NCBI RefSeq assembly: GCF_003595195.1
Contig: NZ_CP032418.1
Location: 942,501-1,006,500 of the forward strand
Length of the DNA: 64,000 nt
From: Paenisporosarcina cavernae
GTDB taxonomy: Bacteria; Bacillota; Bacilli; Bacillales_A; Planococcaceae
Direction: 5' to 3'
Shown: positions 46,091 to 54,927 of the stretch, piece after piece
Layout: each line of letters starts with the position of its first letter
Position numbering within the stretch: the first letter of the stretch is position 1
Made by a program: the position numbers and the translations under genes
The notes under the pieces: model-generated
The model's database searches: none
What the model was told of the DNA's origin: nothing
Seen by the model: the letters and a program-made list of their open reading frames with translations, nothing else

Positions 46091-46961
46091 TCAAGCGGAG
46101 AAATTGCGCCTCCATATGTTGAAAAGCCAAGGGAAAATTGCTAAATCCATTGCGATAGTGAGCGGAAAAGGTGGAGTTGGGAAAAGTAATTTCTCCATGA
46201 ACTTTGCTTGTATGCTTGGAGAATTAAAGAAAAAAGTAGTCATCGTGGACATGGATCTAGGGATGGGGAATATTCATATTCTTCTCGGAAAATCTGTGCC
46301 TCGCAACTTAAAAGATTATTTAGAGGGTAAAGCCACTCTCGAAGAAGTAATGTTCGATGGTCCAAATGGAATCCAATATATTTCCGGGGGATCAGGTTTA
46401 AATGGAGTAGTCGAATGGACAGATGAGATGTATGAACGTCTTATCGTGGCATTTGAAGCATTGCAGCAACAAACTGATTTTATTTTGTTTGATATGGGAG
46501 CAGGTGCCACGAACAAAACGTTGGATTTAATCGTTGCAGTAGACGAAGTAATTGTCATTTCAACAGCAGAACCTACTTCCATTACGGATGCTTATTCCAT
46601 GATGAAATATATTTATTATAAAGATGCATCAAAAGATTTTTATTTAGTATGTAACCGAGCGTTCACTCCAGAAGAAGGTAAAGAAACAACTACTCGTCTT
46701 TCTTTTGCGATGAAAAAGTTTCTAGAGAAAGAGGTCGTAATTTTAGGTTCTTTACCTGAAGATGATGTTGTGCGCAAAGCGGTTCGAGAACAAATTCCAT
46801 TTAGCATTCGGTACCCAGAGGCATCCATCACTCGTTCGCTAAAGCTTATTGCCACCAAATTTGTGCAAAACGAGTTTGTGGAAGAACCTGAATCGGAAGG
46901 ATCATCATCGAACTTTATACAAAAACTACGCGGCATATTTTCACGAGGGAGGTCAGAATAA
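46083..46961 (+). CDS. flhG: MinD-like ATPase FlhG (YlxH)
   Basis: ParA/MinD-type ATPase (292 residues) that stimulates FlhF GTPase activity and controls flagellar pattern. The N-terminal DQAEKLR motif (3-9) is the FlhF-activating segment, followed by deviant Walker A GKGGVGKSN at 28-36, DMDLGMGN near 57 and a C-terminal amphipathic membrane helix (NFIQKLRGIFSRGR). The ribosome site is AAGGAG. Confidence 0.96.
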   Translation: MHDQAEKLRLHMLKSQGKIAKSIAIVSGKGGVGKSNFSMNFACMLGELKKKVVIVDMDLGMGNIHILLGKSVPRNLKDYLEGKATLEEVMFDGPNGIQYISGGSGLNGVVEWTDEMYERLIVAFEALQQQTDFILFDMGAGATNKTLDLIVAVDEVIVISTAEPTSITDAYSMMKYIYYKDASKDFYLVCNRAFTPEEGKETTTRLSFAMKKFLEKEVVILGSLPEDDVVRKAVREQIPFSIRYPEASITRSLKLIATKFVQNEFVEEPESEGSSSNFIQKLRGIFSRGRSE

Positions 46962-46963
46962 AT

Positions 46964-48049
46964 ATGGCTCCAACACCAATTCGGTTATTAATCGTGGATG
47001 ACTCTGCTTTTATGCGGAAAATTATTTCTGACTTCTTCCAAGATACACAAGATATTAAAGTGGTAGGTACAGCTCGAAATGGTAAAGACGCAATCGCGAA
47101 GATCTCCACACTACAACCTACCGTTTTAACAATGGATGTGGAAATGCCGGAAATGGACGGTATGGAAGCGTTAAAAGTCATTATGCAACGTACGCCACTT
47201 CCCGTGATCATGCTTTCTAGCTCTACGAAGAGCGGAGCAGAAAATACGATGCTCGCAATGGAATATGGGGCAGTGGATTTCATTGCAAAACCAAGTGGAA
47301 CTATTTCGCTCGACTTACATAAAGTGAGGGACGAGCTCATCGAAAAAATTCGTTCTGCTTCGACGATTTCGATGTCAAAATTAAAACAAACGAAAGAAAT
47401 TTCTACTGAATCAAAAGTTACACTTCCAAAAAGAATAAATAATCCGATATTACCTGTAGGAGACAAGATTATTTTGATCGGCACTTCTACTGGAGGTCCA
47501 AGAGCATTACAACAAGTGATCACAACGCTACCTGCTAATATTGCTGCGCCTATCCTAGTTGTACAGCACATGCCCGCAGGGTTTACGAAGTCACTTGCTA
47601 ATCGATTAGATCAACTTTCTGCTGTTCGAGTAAAAGAAGCCGAGAATGGCGATGTGTTAGAAGATGGGACTGTGTATATTGCGCCTGGAGGATTTCATCT
47701 TGAACTTTCGAAGCATCAGCAACGCTTCATAGCAAGTGTATCGAATGAGAAACCACCAAGAGCGAGTCATCGCCCGTCGGTGGATGTGTTGTTTGAATCT
47801 GCGAGTCAATTTCCTGAAGTAGCCAAAATAGTGGCGATAATGACGGGAATGGGATCAGATGGAACCATTGGTTTACGAGCTCTAAAAGAGAAAGGACAAG
47901 TTATTGCTATAGCAGAATCATCAGAATCATGTATTGTGTATGGCATGCCAAAAGCGGCAGTAGAGTCGGGTAATGTCGATGCAATCTGTCATCTGGAGGA
48001 CATTTCTTCTGTTTTAGTAAGAAGCTTGAACGAAAGGGGGGCCCTCTAA
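46964..48049 (+). CDS. cheB: Chemotaxis methylesterase CheB
   Basis: Response regulator and glutamate methylesterase/deamidase that resets chemoreceptors (361 residues). The receiver domain has D12-D13 and phosphoacceptor D58; the linker runs to about 165. The esterase domain has the Ser in GTSTGGPRAL, His in VQHMPAGFT and Asp in GMGSDGTIGL, a complete catalytic triad. cheA starts directly after its stop. Confidence 0.97.
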   Translation: MAPTPIRLLIVDDSAFMRKIISDFFQDTQDIKVVGTARNGKDAIAKISTLQPTVLTMDVEMPEMDGMEALKVIMQRTPLPVIMLSSSTKSGAENTMLAMEYGAVDFIAKPSGTISLDLHKVRDELIEKIRSASTISMSKLKQTKEISTESKVTLPKRINNPILPVGDKIILIGTSTGGPRALQQVITTLPANIAAPILVVQHMPAGFTKSLANRLDQLSAVRVKEAENGDVLEDGTVYIAPGGFHLELSKHQQRFIASVSNEKPPRASHRPSVDVLFESASQFPEVAKIVAIMTGMGSDGTIGLRALKEKGQVIAIAESSESCIVYGMPKAAVESGNVDAICHLEDISSVLVRSLNERGAL

Positions 48050-50095
48050 GTGGAGGTTAGCCAATATTTAGAAATGTTCATTGAAGAAAGTAAAGAGAAT
48101 TTGCAAGCATGTAGTGAGAATTTGTTAGAACTAGAGAAAAATCCTACTGATTTATCGATTGTAAACGAGATTTTCCGATCTGCTCATACGTTAAAAGGCA
48201 TGTCCGCAACGATGGGATATGAAGATTTAGCCGATTTAACACACAAAATGGAAAATGTGTTAGATGCGATTCGAAATGAAAAGATTGCGGTGACAACAGA
48301 GATTCTCGACGTTGTTTTTGTCGCTGTTGATCATTTAGAAGCAATGGTAATGGATATAGCAAGTGGTGGAGATGGAAAACGGGATGTCAGTGAAACGGTG
48401 ACACAACTAAACGCTATTGAAAAAGGTGAATCGTTAGCAGAAGTTGCTGCTACAACGGCTGCTCCCACACCATCGAAAGACGAATCGGAAACTTCAAGTG
48501 TATCTAAACTTACATACGATGAATTTGAGTGGACAGTGATCGATCAATCTAGAGAACAGCATTTTCATGCGTATGAAATTACAGTCGAACTTCGGGAAGA
48601 CTGCTTATTAAAAGCAGCGCGTGTATTTATGGTATTTGAATTACTAGAGAAAATGGGGGAAGTCATCAAATCCTCTCCTTCTGTTGATAAATTAGAAGAA
48701 GAACAATTCGATCAGCACTTTACAGTTGCGTTTGTGACACACGAATCTGCTGATGATGTCAAACAAAAAGTGATGAAAGTTTCAGAAGTGACAAATGTTT
48801 CGGTCCAAATGATTTCTAAGAACAATGCTGCTCCTAGCACTGCGGCTACTTCGATAACGGAAAATGCGCCACTTGAAAACAATGATGATAAGACCCCTGT
48901 TGTAGCGAAAGATCAAGCACCTGCAAAACAAGCAGTTCAAGCCGGGAATAAAACGATTCGTGTTAACATCGATCGATTAGACGTATTAATGAATTTGTTT
49001 GAAGAGCTTGTAATTGACCGAGGACGTTTACAATCTATTGCGGCAGATCTTAGCCATCCAGAGTTGGATGAAACCGTGGAGAGAATGACACGAATCTCAG
49101 GAGACCTGCAAACGATTATTCTTACCATGCGTATGGTACCAGTGGAAACGGTATTTAACCGATTCCCTAAAATGGTTCGTCAATTAGCGCGCGATTTAAA
49201 CAAAAAGATCAATTTAGAGATCATTGGTGCGGAAACAGAATTAGATCGTACGGTTATCGATGAAATTGGTGATCCACTCGTTCACTTAATTCGAAATGCG
49301 TTAGACCATGGAGTTGAACGCCCAGAAATACGTGTAGCAAACGGAAAACCGGAAGAAGGGACCGTTAGTTTACGCGCGTATCACAGTGGAAATCACGTGT
49401 TCATCGAACTTGAAGATGACGGTGGCGGTATTAATAAAGAGAAAGTTCTGCAAAAAGCGATTTCAAAAGGCATTATTACGCAAGAAAATGCAGCGATGTT
49501 ATCCGATCGACAAGTATTTGAATTGATCATGTCGTCTGGTTTCTCGACAGCTGACACCATCTCCGATGTTTCAGGACGCGGTGTGGGCCTAGACGTCGTA
49601 AAATCAACCATCGAATCGTTAGGTGGAACTATTACGATTGATTCAACAGAGGGTAAAGGATCATTATTCTCTATCCAACTTCCATTAACGTTATCCATCA
49701 TTTCGGTTATGTTAGTGGAAATGGAAAAAGAAATTTTTGCGGTTCCACTTTCTTCTATTATTGAAACAGCCATCATTCGTAAAAGTGATATCTTAAATGC
49801 GCATAATCAGCGTGTGATTGATTTCCGAGGAAAAGTAGTTCCTTTAGTCTTTTTAGATGAAACATTTGAAGTACCACGAGATGAAACGAAAGACGACGAA
49901 TTTTTATCTGTCGTAATTGTTCGAAAAGGTGAAAAAATGGCTGCCCTCGTGGTAGATTCGTTTATTGGACAACAAGAAGTTGTCTTAAAATCCCTTGGTA
50001 ATTATTTAACGAGTGTCTTTGCAATATCTGGTGCAACCATTTTAGGAAATGGCCAAGTAGCATTAATAGTAGATTGTAATGCTCTAATCAATTAA
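48050..50095 (+). CDS. cheA: Chemotaxis sensor kinase CheA
   Basis: Histidine kinase of the receptor array (681 residues). The Hpt domain carries phosphorylated H46 in SAHTLKGMSATMG. A P2 CheY/CheB-binding domain (about 160-260), a dimerisation domain (about 305-370), the HATPase with HLIRNALDHGVE and VSGRGVGLDVV, and a CheW-like domain at the end follow. The start is GTG at 48050 with AAAGGGGG 9 bases upstream. Confidence 0.98.
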   Translation: MEVSQYLEMFIEESKENLQACSENLLELEKNPTDLSIVNEIFRSAHTLKGMSATMGYEDLADLTHKMENVLDAIRNEKIAVTTEILDVVFVAVDHLEAMVMDIASGGDGKRDVSETVTQLNAIEKGESLAEVAATTAAPTPSKDESETSSVSKLTYDEFEWTVIDQSREQHFHAYEITVELREDCLLKAARVFMVFELLEKMGEVIKSSPSVDKLEEEQFDQHFTVAFVTHESADDVKQKVMKVSEVTNVSVQMISKNNAAPSTAATSITENAPLENNDDKTPVVAKDQAPAKQAVQAGNKTIRVNIDRLDVLMNLFEELVIDRGRLQSIAADLSHPELDETVERMTRISGDLQTIILTMRMVPVETVFNRFPKMVRQLARDLNKKINLEIIGAETELDRTVIDEIGDPLVHLIRNALDHGVERPEIRVANGKPEEGTVSLRAYHSGNHVFIELEDDGGGINKEKVLQKAISKGIITQENAAMLSDRQVFELIMSSGFSTADTISDVSGRGVGLDVVKSTIESLGGTITIDSTEGKGSLFSIQLPLTLSIISVMLVEMEKEIFAVPLSSIIETAIIRKSDILNAHNQRVIDFRGKVVPLVFLDETFEVPRDETKDDEFLSVVIVRKGEKMAALVVDSFIGQQEVVLKSLGNYLTSVFAISGATILGNGQVALIVDCNALIN

Positions 50096-50112
50096 AAAAG
50101 TAGGTGAGAATA

Positions 50113-50568
50113 TTGACAGAAGTTGCGACGAAAGAAGATATGAAAGTCATTGTATTCCAACTAGCAGGGAAAGAATATGTCATACCAGTTCATCAAGTGC
50201 AGTCCATAGAAAAAATTATGCACATTACGCGCGTTCCAAAAACTCCTTCTTACGTGAAAGGAGTTCTAAATCTTCGAGGAGTTGTCACTCCCATCATTGA
50301 TTTACGGGAACGTTTTGGGATTGAAACGAAAGTTGCAGACGATCATTCACGCATGATCATGGCGAAGGTTGGAGAACTAGAAGTAGGTCTAATTGTAGAT
50401 GCTGCGAATGATGTGTTAGACATATCGCCAGACATGATTGAGCCTCAACCGGACGTGGTTGGTTCTATTGAAAATACCTTTATTGAAGGTGTAGCAAAAA
50501 TCGACCGCCGCTTATTAGTCCTTCTCAACCTAGAACAAGTGTTGCATCCAGTGAAGCAGGACGTCTAA
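50113..50568 (+). CDS. cheW: Chemotaxis coupling protein CheW
   Basis: Links receptors to CheA (about 151 residues). The CheW fold is shown by VIVFQLAGKEYVIPVHQVQSIEKIM and VLNLRGVVTPIIDLRERF. I prefer TTG at 50113, 5 bases after AGGTGA. A GTG at 50104 in frame is inside that ribosome site. cheC begins 1 bp after its stop. Confidence 0.95.
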   Translation: MTEVATKEDMKVIVFQLAGKEYVIPVHQVQSIEKIMHITRVPKTPSYVKGVLNLRGVVTPIIDLRERFGIETKVADDHSRMIMAKVGELEVGLIVDAANDVLDISPDMIEPQPDVVGSIENTFIEGVAKIDRRLLVLLNLEQVLHPVKQDV

Positions 50569-50569
50569 T

Positions 50570-51196
50570 ATGGGTTTTCAACTGAAAATAACGTCCTTTC
50601 ATTTAGATGTGTTAAAAGAAGTGGGGAACATAGGAGCGGCACATGCTGCTACTTCCCTTTCTTCTCTTTTAGGGAAGAAAATCGATATGGTTGTACCAAA
50701 AGTAGAAATGGTTTCCTTTGACGACATGATGGAGTTAGCGGGAGGACCAGACGAAATAGTTGTTGGAATTTATTTACGAATTGAAGGAGATGCTTCCGGC
50801 GGAATGTTTTTCGTTTTGCCGATTCCTCAAGCAAATCGCTTCATTCAACGTCTTATTCATGACGACTCTTTCGATTTTGAGAAACCACCATTATCTGAAT
50901 TGGGATTATCCGCCATGCAAGAACTTGGAAATATTTTATCCGGCTCCTATTTATCGGCATTGTCGGACTTTACAAAACTAAATCTCTATCCAACACCACC
51001 GGCATTAACTGTGGATATGGTTGGAGCAATCATTAGTTTTGGATTAGTAGAACTGTCAGCAGTTAGTGATTATGCGATTGTCATAGATACATCCATCTTT
51101 GAAGAGGATTTAGAAGAAGAAGTAAAAGGACATTTCTTCCTCCTTCCTGATCCAGATTCTTTTCAAGTCATTTTCTCGTCGTTAGGTGTGGAATAA
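50570..51196 (+). CDS. cheC: CheY-P phosphatase CheC
   Basis: Adaptation phosphatase of the Bacillus system (208 residues). It has two phosphatase helices: LDVLKEVGNIGAAHAATSLSSLLG and LSELGLSAMQELGNILSGSYLSAL, each with the E-x-x-N pair. CheD binding stimulates it. It overlaps the region of the cheD ribosome site; cheD begins 1 bp after its stop. Confidence 0.96.
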   Translation: MGFQLKITSFHLDVLKEVGNIGAAHAATSLSSLLGKKIDMVVPKVEMVSFDDMMELAGGPDEIVVGIYLRIEGDASGGMFFVLPIPQANRFIQRLIHDDSFDFEKPPLSELGLSAMQELGNILSGSYLSALSDFTKLNLYPTPPALTVDMVGAIISFGLVELSAVSDYAIVIDTSIFEEDLEEEVKGHFFLLPDPDSFQVIFSSLGVE

Positions 51197-51197
51197 C

Positions 51198-51695
51198 ATG
51201 ATAGTAGTTGAACAAGTGGTGAAGGTTGGTATTGCGGATATGAATATTGTCACCGCACCTTCGACAATTCGAACTTCCGGACTTGGTTCATGTGTTGGTG
51301 TTGTTCTTTACGAAGAAACGAAACAAACTGCAGGAATGATTCATGTCATGTTGCCTGACTCATCCCTTGCACGATCGGATTCCTTAACTATTGCAAAATT
51401 TGCGGACACCTCTATCCCAGCCATGATAGAAACATTGAAAGTAGAAGGGATTGCCCCTTTTCGTCTCAAAGCTAAAATTGCAGGTGGGTCGCAAATGTTT
51501 CAATTAACAACAGCATCGGACAACATGCGAATAGGTCCACGAAATGTCGAAGCGGTAAAGCGTGTTCTTAGCGAATATAATATTCCTATTATTGCGGAAG
51601 ATACCGGTGGAAATAGCGGGAGAACAATTGAATTTGATCCCTCCACAAAAATGCTTGCAATTCGAACAGTGAATAAAGGAGAAAGGAGTATTTAA
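51198..51695 (+). CDS. cheD: Receptor glutamine deamidase CheD
   Basis: Deamidates chemoreceptor glutamines and binds CheC (165 residues). Catalytic Cys32 lies in SGLGSCVGVV and His49 in MIHVMLPDSS; KIAGGSQMFQ is also conserved. ATG 51198 follows TTAGGTGTGG; an upstream in-frame GTG overlaps cheC. The next gene starts immediately after the stop codon. Confidence 0.96.
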   Translation: MIVVEQVVKVGIADMNIVTAPSTIRTSGLGSCVGVVLYEETKQTAGMIHVMLPDSSLARSDSLTIAKFADTSIPAMIETLKVEGIAPFRLKAKIAGGSQMFQLTTASDNMRIGPRNVEAVKRVLSEYNIPIIAEDTGGNSGRTIEFDPSTKMLAIRTVNKGERSI

Positions 51696-52019
51696 ATGTC
51701 AGGTACACTACTTACTAATTTTTGGGCTGCATTACTTGGATTTACACTTTACTTTTTATCGTCCTTTCCATTTACATCACCCGTCAAAACGCTAGTAGCT
51801 TCATTTACGTGGGCATTTATTTTCTTCCTTCTCGCTTTTGTCGTTCGGTTTGTTATTCATTATGTAATGGAACCAAAAACTCCAGAAGCTTTAGAAGAAG
51901 TAGAAGGAGAACAATTATTAAAAGAACTCATTCAGCCTAACGCAGAGGACGCAACGAGTGAGCAAGTCGCACAAGTCGTGAAAACGATGTTAGATGAAAA
52001 TCATCAAGAAGCGCAATAA
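51696..52019 (+). CDS. Small membrane protein between cheD and sigD, unknown function
   Basis: A 107-residue protein I do not recognise. Two hydrophobic helices (about 6-24 and 31-57) precede a short acidic cytoplasmic tail (TPEALEEVEGEQLLKELIQP). It has a good ribosome site (AAAGGAG) and starts one base after the cheD stop, so it is clearly part of the fla/che operon. B. subtilis has no gene here. Its own stop codon lies inside the stem of the terminator that ends the operon. Confidence 0.85.
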   Translation: MSGTLLTNFWAALLGFTLYFLSSFPFTSPVKTLVASFTWAFIFFLLAFVVRFVIHYVMEPKTPEALEEVEGEQLLKELIQPNAEDATSEQVAQVVKTMLDENHQEAQ

Positions 52020-52053
52020 TCTCATTGTCTTAAATGGCAATGGGATTTTTTTT
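52018..52053 (+). terminator. Rho-independent terminator ending the fla/che operon
   Basis: AATCTCATTG (52018-52027) pairs with CAATGGGATT (52038-52047), one G-U, followed by eight T. It overlaps the stop codon of the preceding gene. It separates fla/che from sigD, which are joined in B. subtilis. Confidence 0.88.
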
Positions 52054-52245
52054 GTGAAATAAAGAATCGCTGAATACTCTAACTTTTCACCAATAAAATG
52101 TATTCCTGAATCATAAAAAGCAATCCCGTTTTAATTTGTTTAGTCATTCGACAGGAAAATCTCCACATTCATTCAGAAACGGATTTACTTCTTGTGGATA
52201 AGAATGAAAAAATAGCGGAAAATTAGTAAATTACTTTAGCAAACT

Positions 52246-52275
52246 TTGTTGTGCTAAGTATATATTTGTTATAAT
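52246..52275 (+). promoter_or_regulatory. Probable SigA extended -10 promoter of sigD
   Basis: TTGTTG (52246-52251), 18 bp, TATAAT (52270-52275) with TG one base upstream (TGTTATAAT), the extended -10 form. It lies 33 bp before sigD, downstream of the terminator that ends fla/che. Confidence 0.65.
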
Positions 52276-52308
52276 AGTAGTATTACAGTCGTATTTGGGA
52301 GGGATTCC

Positions 52309-53082
52309 ATGTCACGTACATCCGCAACTGATGAACAGACCTATTGGCAGCTATGGATTGAAAAACGTGATCCGGATGCTGGCGATATTTTAATACGTAA
52401 ATACACGCCCCTTGTCCAATACCACGTTCAGCGGATTGGAGCGGGTATTCCGAAAAATGTTTCCCGTGATGATTTGAAAAGTTTAGGAATGATGGGTTTA
52501 TTTGATGCGCTAAATAAATTCGAACCATCTCGAGATTTGAAATTTGATACGTATGCTTCCTTTCGAGTTCGAGGAGCAATCATTGACGGTTTGAGAAAAG
52601 AAGATTGGTTGCCACGTTCTACTCGGGAGAAATCGAAGAAATTAGAAGCAGATATTGAAAAGTTAGAGCAGAAACTAATGCGACATGCGACACCGGAAGA
52701 AGTAGCAGATTTTACAGGGAATACCGTGGATGAAGTGTACCGAACTGTCCAAGAACACTTTTTCTCTAATGTGCTATCAATTGATGAACAACTCCAAGAT
52801 CAAGATGAGGCGGAGGGCAAGAGCTTTGTCATTCGCGATGATTCGACGAAAACACCGGAACAAGAATTGGTGAAAGTAGAACTATTAGGAGATCTTGTCG
52901 AACAAGTGGGTCAGTTAAATGAAAAAGAACAACTGGTTCTAAGTTTATTCTACACAGAAGAGTTAACGCTAACGGAAATTGGGGAAATGCTTCAGCTTTC
53001 TACTTCTCGCATTTCTCAAATTCATTCCAAAGCCTTATTTAAATTAAGAAAGTCGCTAACTAGTGAAATGATTAATTCTTAA
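52309..53082 (+). CDS. sigD: RNA polymerase sigma factor SigD (sigma-28)
   Basis: FliA-type sigma factor for flagellin, motors, chemoreceptors and autolysins (257 residues). Region 2 (LKSLGMMGLFDALNKFEPSRDLKFDTYASFRVRGAIIDGLRKEDWLPRSTRE, about 58-108), region 3 and region 4 (LTEIGEMLQLSTSRISQIHSKAL, about 220-242) are all present. The ribosome site is GGGAGGGA. It has its own promoter and is followed by two short genes. Confidence 0.98.
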   Translation: MSRTSATDEQTYWQLWIEKRDPDAGDILIRKYTPLVQYHVQRIGAGIPKNVSRDDLKSLGMMGLFDALNKFEPSRDLKFDTYASFRVRGAIIDGLRKEDWLPRSTREKSKKLEADIEKLEQKLMRHATPEEVADFTGNTVDEVYRTVQEHFFSNVLSIDEQLQDQDEAEGKSFVIRDDSTKTPEQELVKVELLGDLVEQVGQLNEKEQLVLSLFYTEELTLTEIGEMLQLSTSRISQIHSKALFKLRKSLTSEMINS

Positions 53083-53095
53083 TCGAGGTGCCATC

Positions 53096-53395
53096 ATGAG
53101 TTTAAAAGGTGTTGAACTCCAAATTGCCATTCCGAAAACATTTGATGCTGGAAAAATGGCAGATCAATCGAATCAATCGATGCTCTCTAACCAAGCATCT
53201 GCTGCAAATGCTTCTTCAAGACAGTTAGAAAAAAATCGTGCTAGTGTAGTAGATTCGAAGGAATCGGAAAAAACGGGACAATTTTCGGAAAATAGCAATC
53301 AGCAGTTTTCTGATCAAAATAAAAAAGAATCAAACGAAGAAAATGCTAAAATGGAACATCCATATAAAGGCAACTTCTTTGATTTTAGTGGGTAG
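53096..53395 (+). CDS. Small post-sigD protein, unknown function
   Basis: A hydrophilic 99-residue protein, rich in Ser, Asn, Gln and Lys, probably disordered. Conserved-looking ends are MSLKGVELQIAIPKT and HPYKGNFFDFSG; comparable short proteins, from memory, follow sigD in several Bacillales and are often mislabelled as sigma-factor subunits. It has no sigma region. The ribosome site is GAGGTG. Function unknown. Confidence 0.8.
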   Translation: MSLKGVELQIAIPKTFDAGKMADQSNQSMLSNQASAANASSRQLEKNRASVVDSKESEKTGQFSENSNQQFSDQNKKESNEENAKMEHPYKGNFFDFSG

Positions 53396-53401
53396 GATTA
53401 C

Positions 53402-53908
53402 ATGACAGGTATTAGCATAGGATTATTATTTATTCTACAAATCGTGGCATTTTATTTTATTGTCATGCTGTACATGAAAAATACAAAATTACAGGAAATT
53501 GAACGTAACCAACAAAAATTATTGCAGGAGATGGAAGATTCTATTTCCTTATATCTGCAAGATATTCAAGAAGAAAATGATCGTTTAATTCGCGAATGGA
53601 AAGCTGCTCAAATCAAGGAGGACGCTTCTAAGGAAAAAGATGAGCTTTCGATTCAAAAGAAAGAAAGGCAACCTATACCATCAGAAGAAATCCCTAAAGT
53701 TCAAATCACGACTCCTAAAGCAAAAGCGGCAGGGGCTTACAAACAAGCACTACTCACTTCTAATCCTGTCTCGCCAGAACTCGAGTCGGAAGAACAAACA
53801 GTCCATCGTCTGGCGAATGAAGGAAAGACAGCAGAAACAATTGCCAAACAATTGGGTAAAGGGAAAACAGAGATAGAACTGCTATTAAAATTTAATCGGT
53901 CGACTTGA
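53402..53908 (+). CDS. swrB: Swarming protein SwrB (YlxL) homologue
   Basis: Single-pass membrane protein (168 residues). N-terminal membrane helix at about 5-23, coiled coil at about 27-65, a charged linker, and a C-terminal helix-turn-helix-like segment (TVHRLANEGKTAETIAKQLGKGKTEIELLLKF). B. subtilis SwrB stabilises switch and export assembly. Identity rests on domain layout and position after sigD. The stop overlaps the -35 of the rpsB promoter. Confidence 0.8.
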   Translation: MTGISIGLLFILQIVAFYFIVMLYMKNTKLQEIERNQQKLLQEMEDSISLYLQDIQEENDRLIREWKAAQIKEDASKEKDELSIQKKERQPIPSEEIPKVQITTPKAKAAGAYKQALLTSNPVSPELESEEQTVHRLANEGKTAETIAKQLGKGKTEIELLLKFNRST

Positions 53909-53933
53909 TTCTGTTCTCTAGATATGGTATATT
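53905..53933 (+). promoter_or_regulatory. Probable SigA promoter of rpsB
   Basis: TTGATT (53905-53910), 17 bp, TATATT (53928-53933). The -35 overlaps the swrB stop codon. The transcript would have a leader of about 110 nt, in which TAAG/CTTA segments (near 53971-54000) can pair; I cannot assign this to a known leader family. Confidence 0.6.
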
Positions 53934-54048
53934 TGCAAATGGTGTTAATACACACGCATTTTGATGAAACTAAGTGGTCCTTCTTATAGGTCTTAATTTC
54001 AAAGGATAAATGCGGAGGGAAAAAAACCAAAAACAGGAGGAAACACAC

Positions 54049-54774
54049 ATGTCAGTAATTTCTATGAAACAATTACTTGAAGCTGGTGTACATTTCGGAC
54101 ACCAAACTCGCCGTTGGAACCCAAAAATGAAGAAATATATCTTCGTTGAGCGTAACGGGATCTACATCATCGATTTACAAAAAACGGTGAAAAAATTAGA
54201 AGAGGCATACAACTTCATGCGTCAAGTTGGAGAAGAAGGCGGAAAAGTACTTTTCGTTGGAACAAAAAAACAAGCGCAAGAAGCAATTAAAGAAGAAGCA
54301 GAACGTTCAGGTATGTACTATGTTAACCAACGTTGGTTAGGTGGTACGTTAACGAACTTCGGTACTATTCAAAAACGTGTTAACCGTTTAAAAGCTATTG
54401 AAAAAATGGAAGAAGACGGCACATTCAATGTTTTACCGAAAAAAGAAGTTGTTCAATTGAAAAAAGAACACGAACGTTTAGTGAAATTCCTTGGCGGAAT
54501 TCGCGATATGAAAGGTGTTCCGGACGTAATGTTCGTTGTTGACCCTCGTAAAGAGCGTATCGCTGTAGCTGAAGCAATTAAATTAAACATTCCACTAGTG
54601 GGTATCGTTGATACAAACTGTGATCCAGATGAAATCGATTATGTTATCCCAGCAAATGACGACGCTATTCGCGCTGTTAAATTGTTGACTGCTAAAATGG
54701 CAGACGCATTAATCGAATCTAAACAAGGTGACGAACAAGCTCCAGCTGAAGAAGAAGTAGTAGCTGCAGAGTAA
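54049..54774 (+). CDS. rpsB: 30S ribosomal protein S2
   Basis: Small-subunit protein S2 (241 residues). N-terminus [32 protein letters not shown] is diagnostic. ATG 54049 lies 8 bases after AGGAGG; an in-frame ATG 39 bases upstream adds unconserved residues. The C-terminus is acidic, as usual. A perfect terminator follows, so it is mainly expressed apart from tsf. Confidence 0.98.
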   Translation: MSVISMKQLLEAGVHFGHQTRRWNPKMKKYIFVERNGIYIIDLQKTVKKLEEAYNFMRQVGEEGGKVLFVGTKKQAQEAIKEEAERSGMYYVNQRWLGGTLTNFGTIQKRVNRLKAIEKMEEDGTFNVLPKKEVVQLKKEHERLVKFLGGIRDMKGVPDVMFVVDPRKERIAVAEAIKLNIPLVGIVDTNCDPDEIDYVIPANDDAIRAVKLLTAKMADALIESKQGDEQAPAEEEVVAAE

Positions 54775-54787
54775 TTCACATGTATGT

Positions 54788-54827
54788 AAAAGGTGATAAG
54801 CGGCCAATCCACTTATCACCTTTTTTT
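54788..54827 (+). terminator. Rho-independent terminator after rpsB
   Basis: AAAAGGTGATAAG (54788-54800) pairs perfectly with CTTATCACCTTTT (54812-54824) with an 11-base loop and T tract. Confidence 0.95.
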
Positions 54828-54927
54828 GAGAACTGATGGGAATTATTTTCCTTTCAAACGAATCTAACGCATAATAGATATGCACTTAAACTTTCGTATT
54901 ATAAATAGTTGACTGGAGGAATTTATC

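Noticed and set aside
46915-47571. 218-codon antisense frame over cheB
   Set aside because: It lies fully within a well conserved cheB on the other strand and has no ribosome site or recognisable domain.
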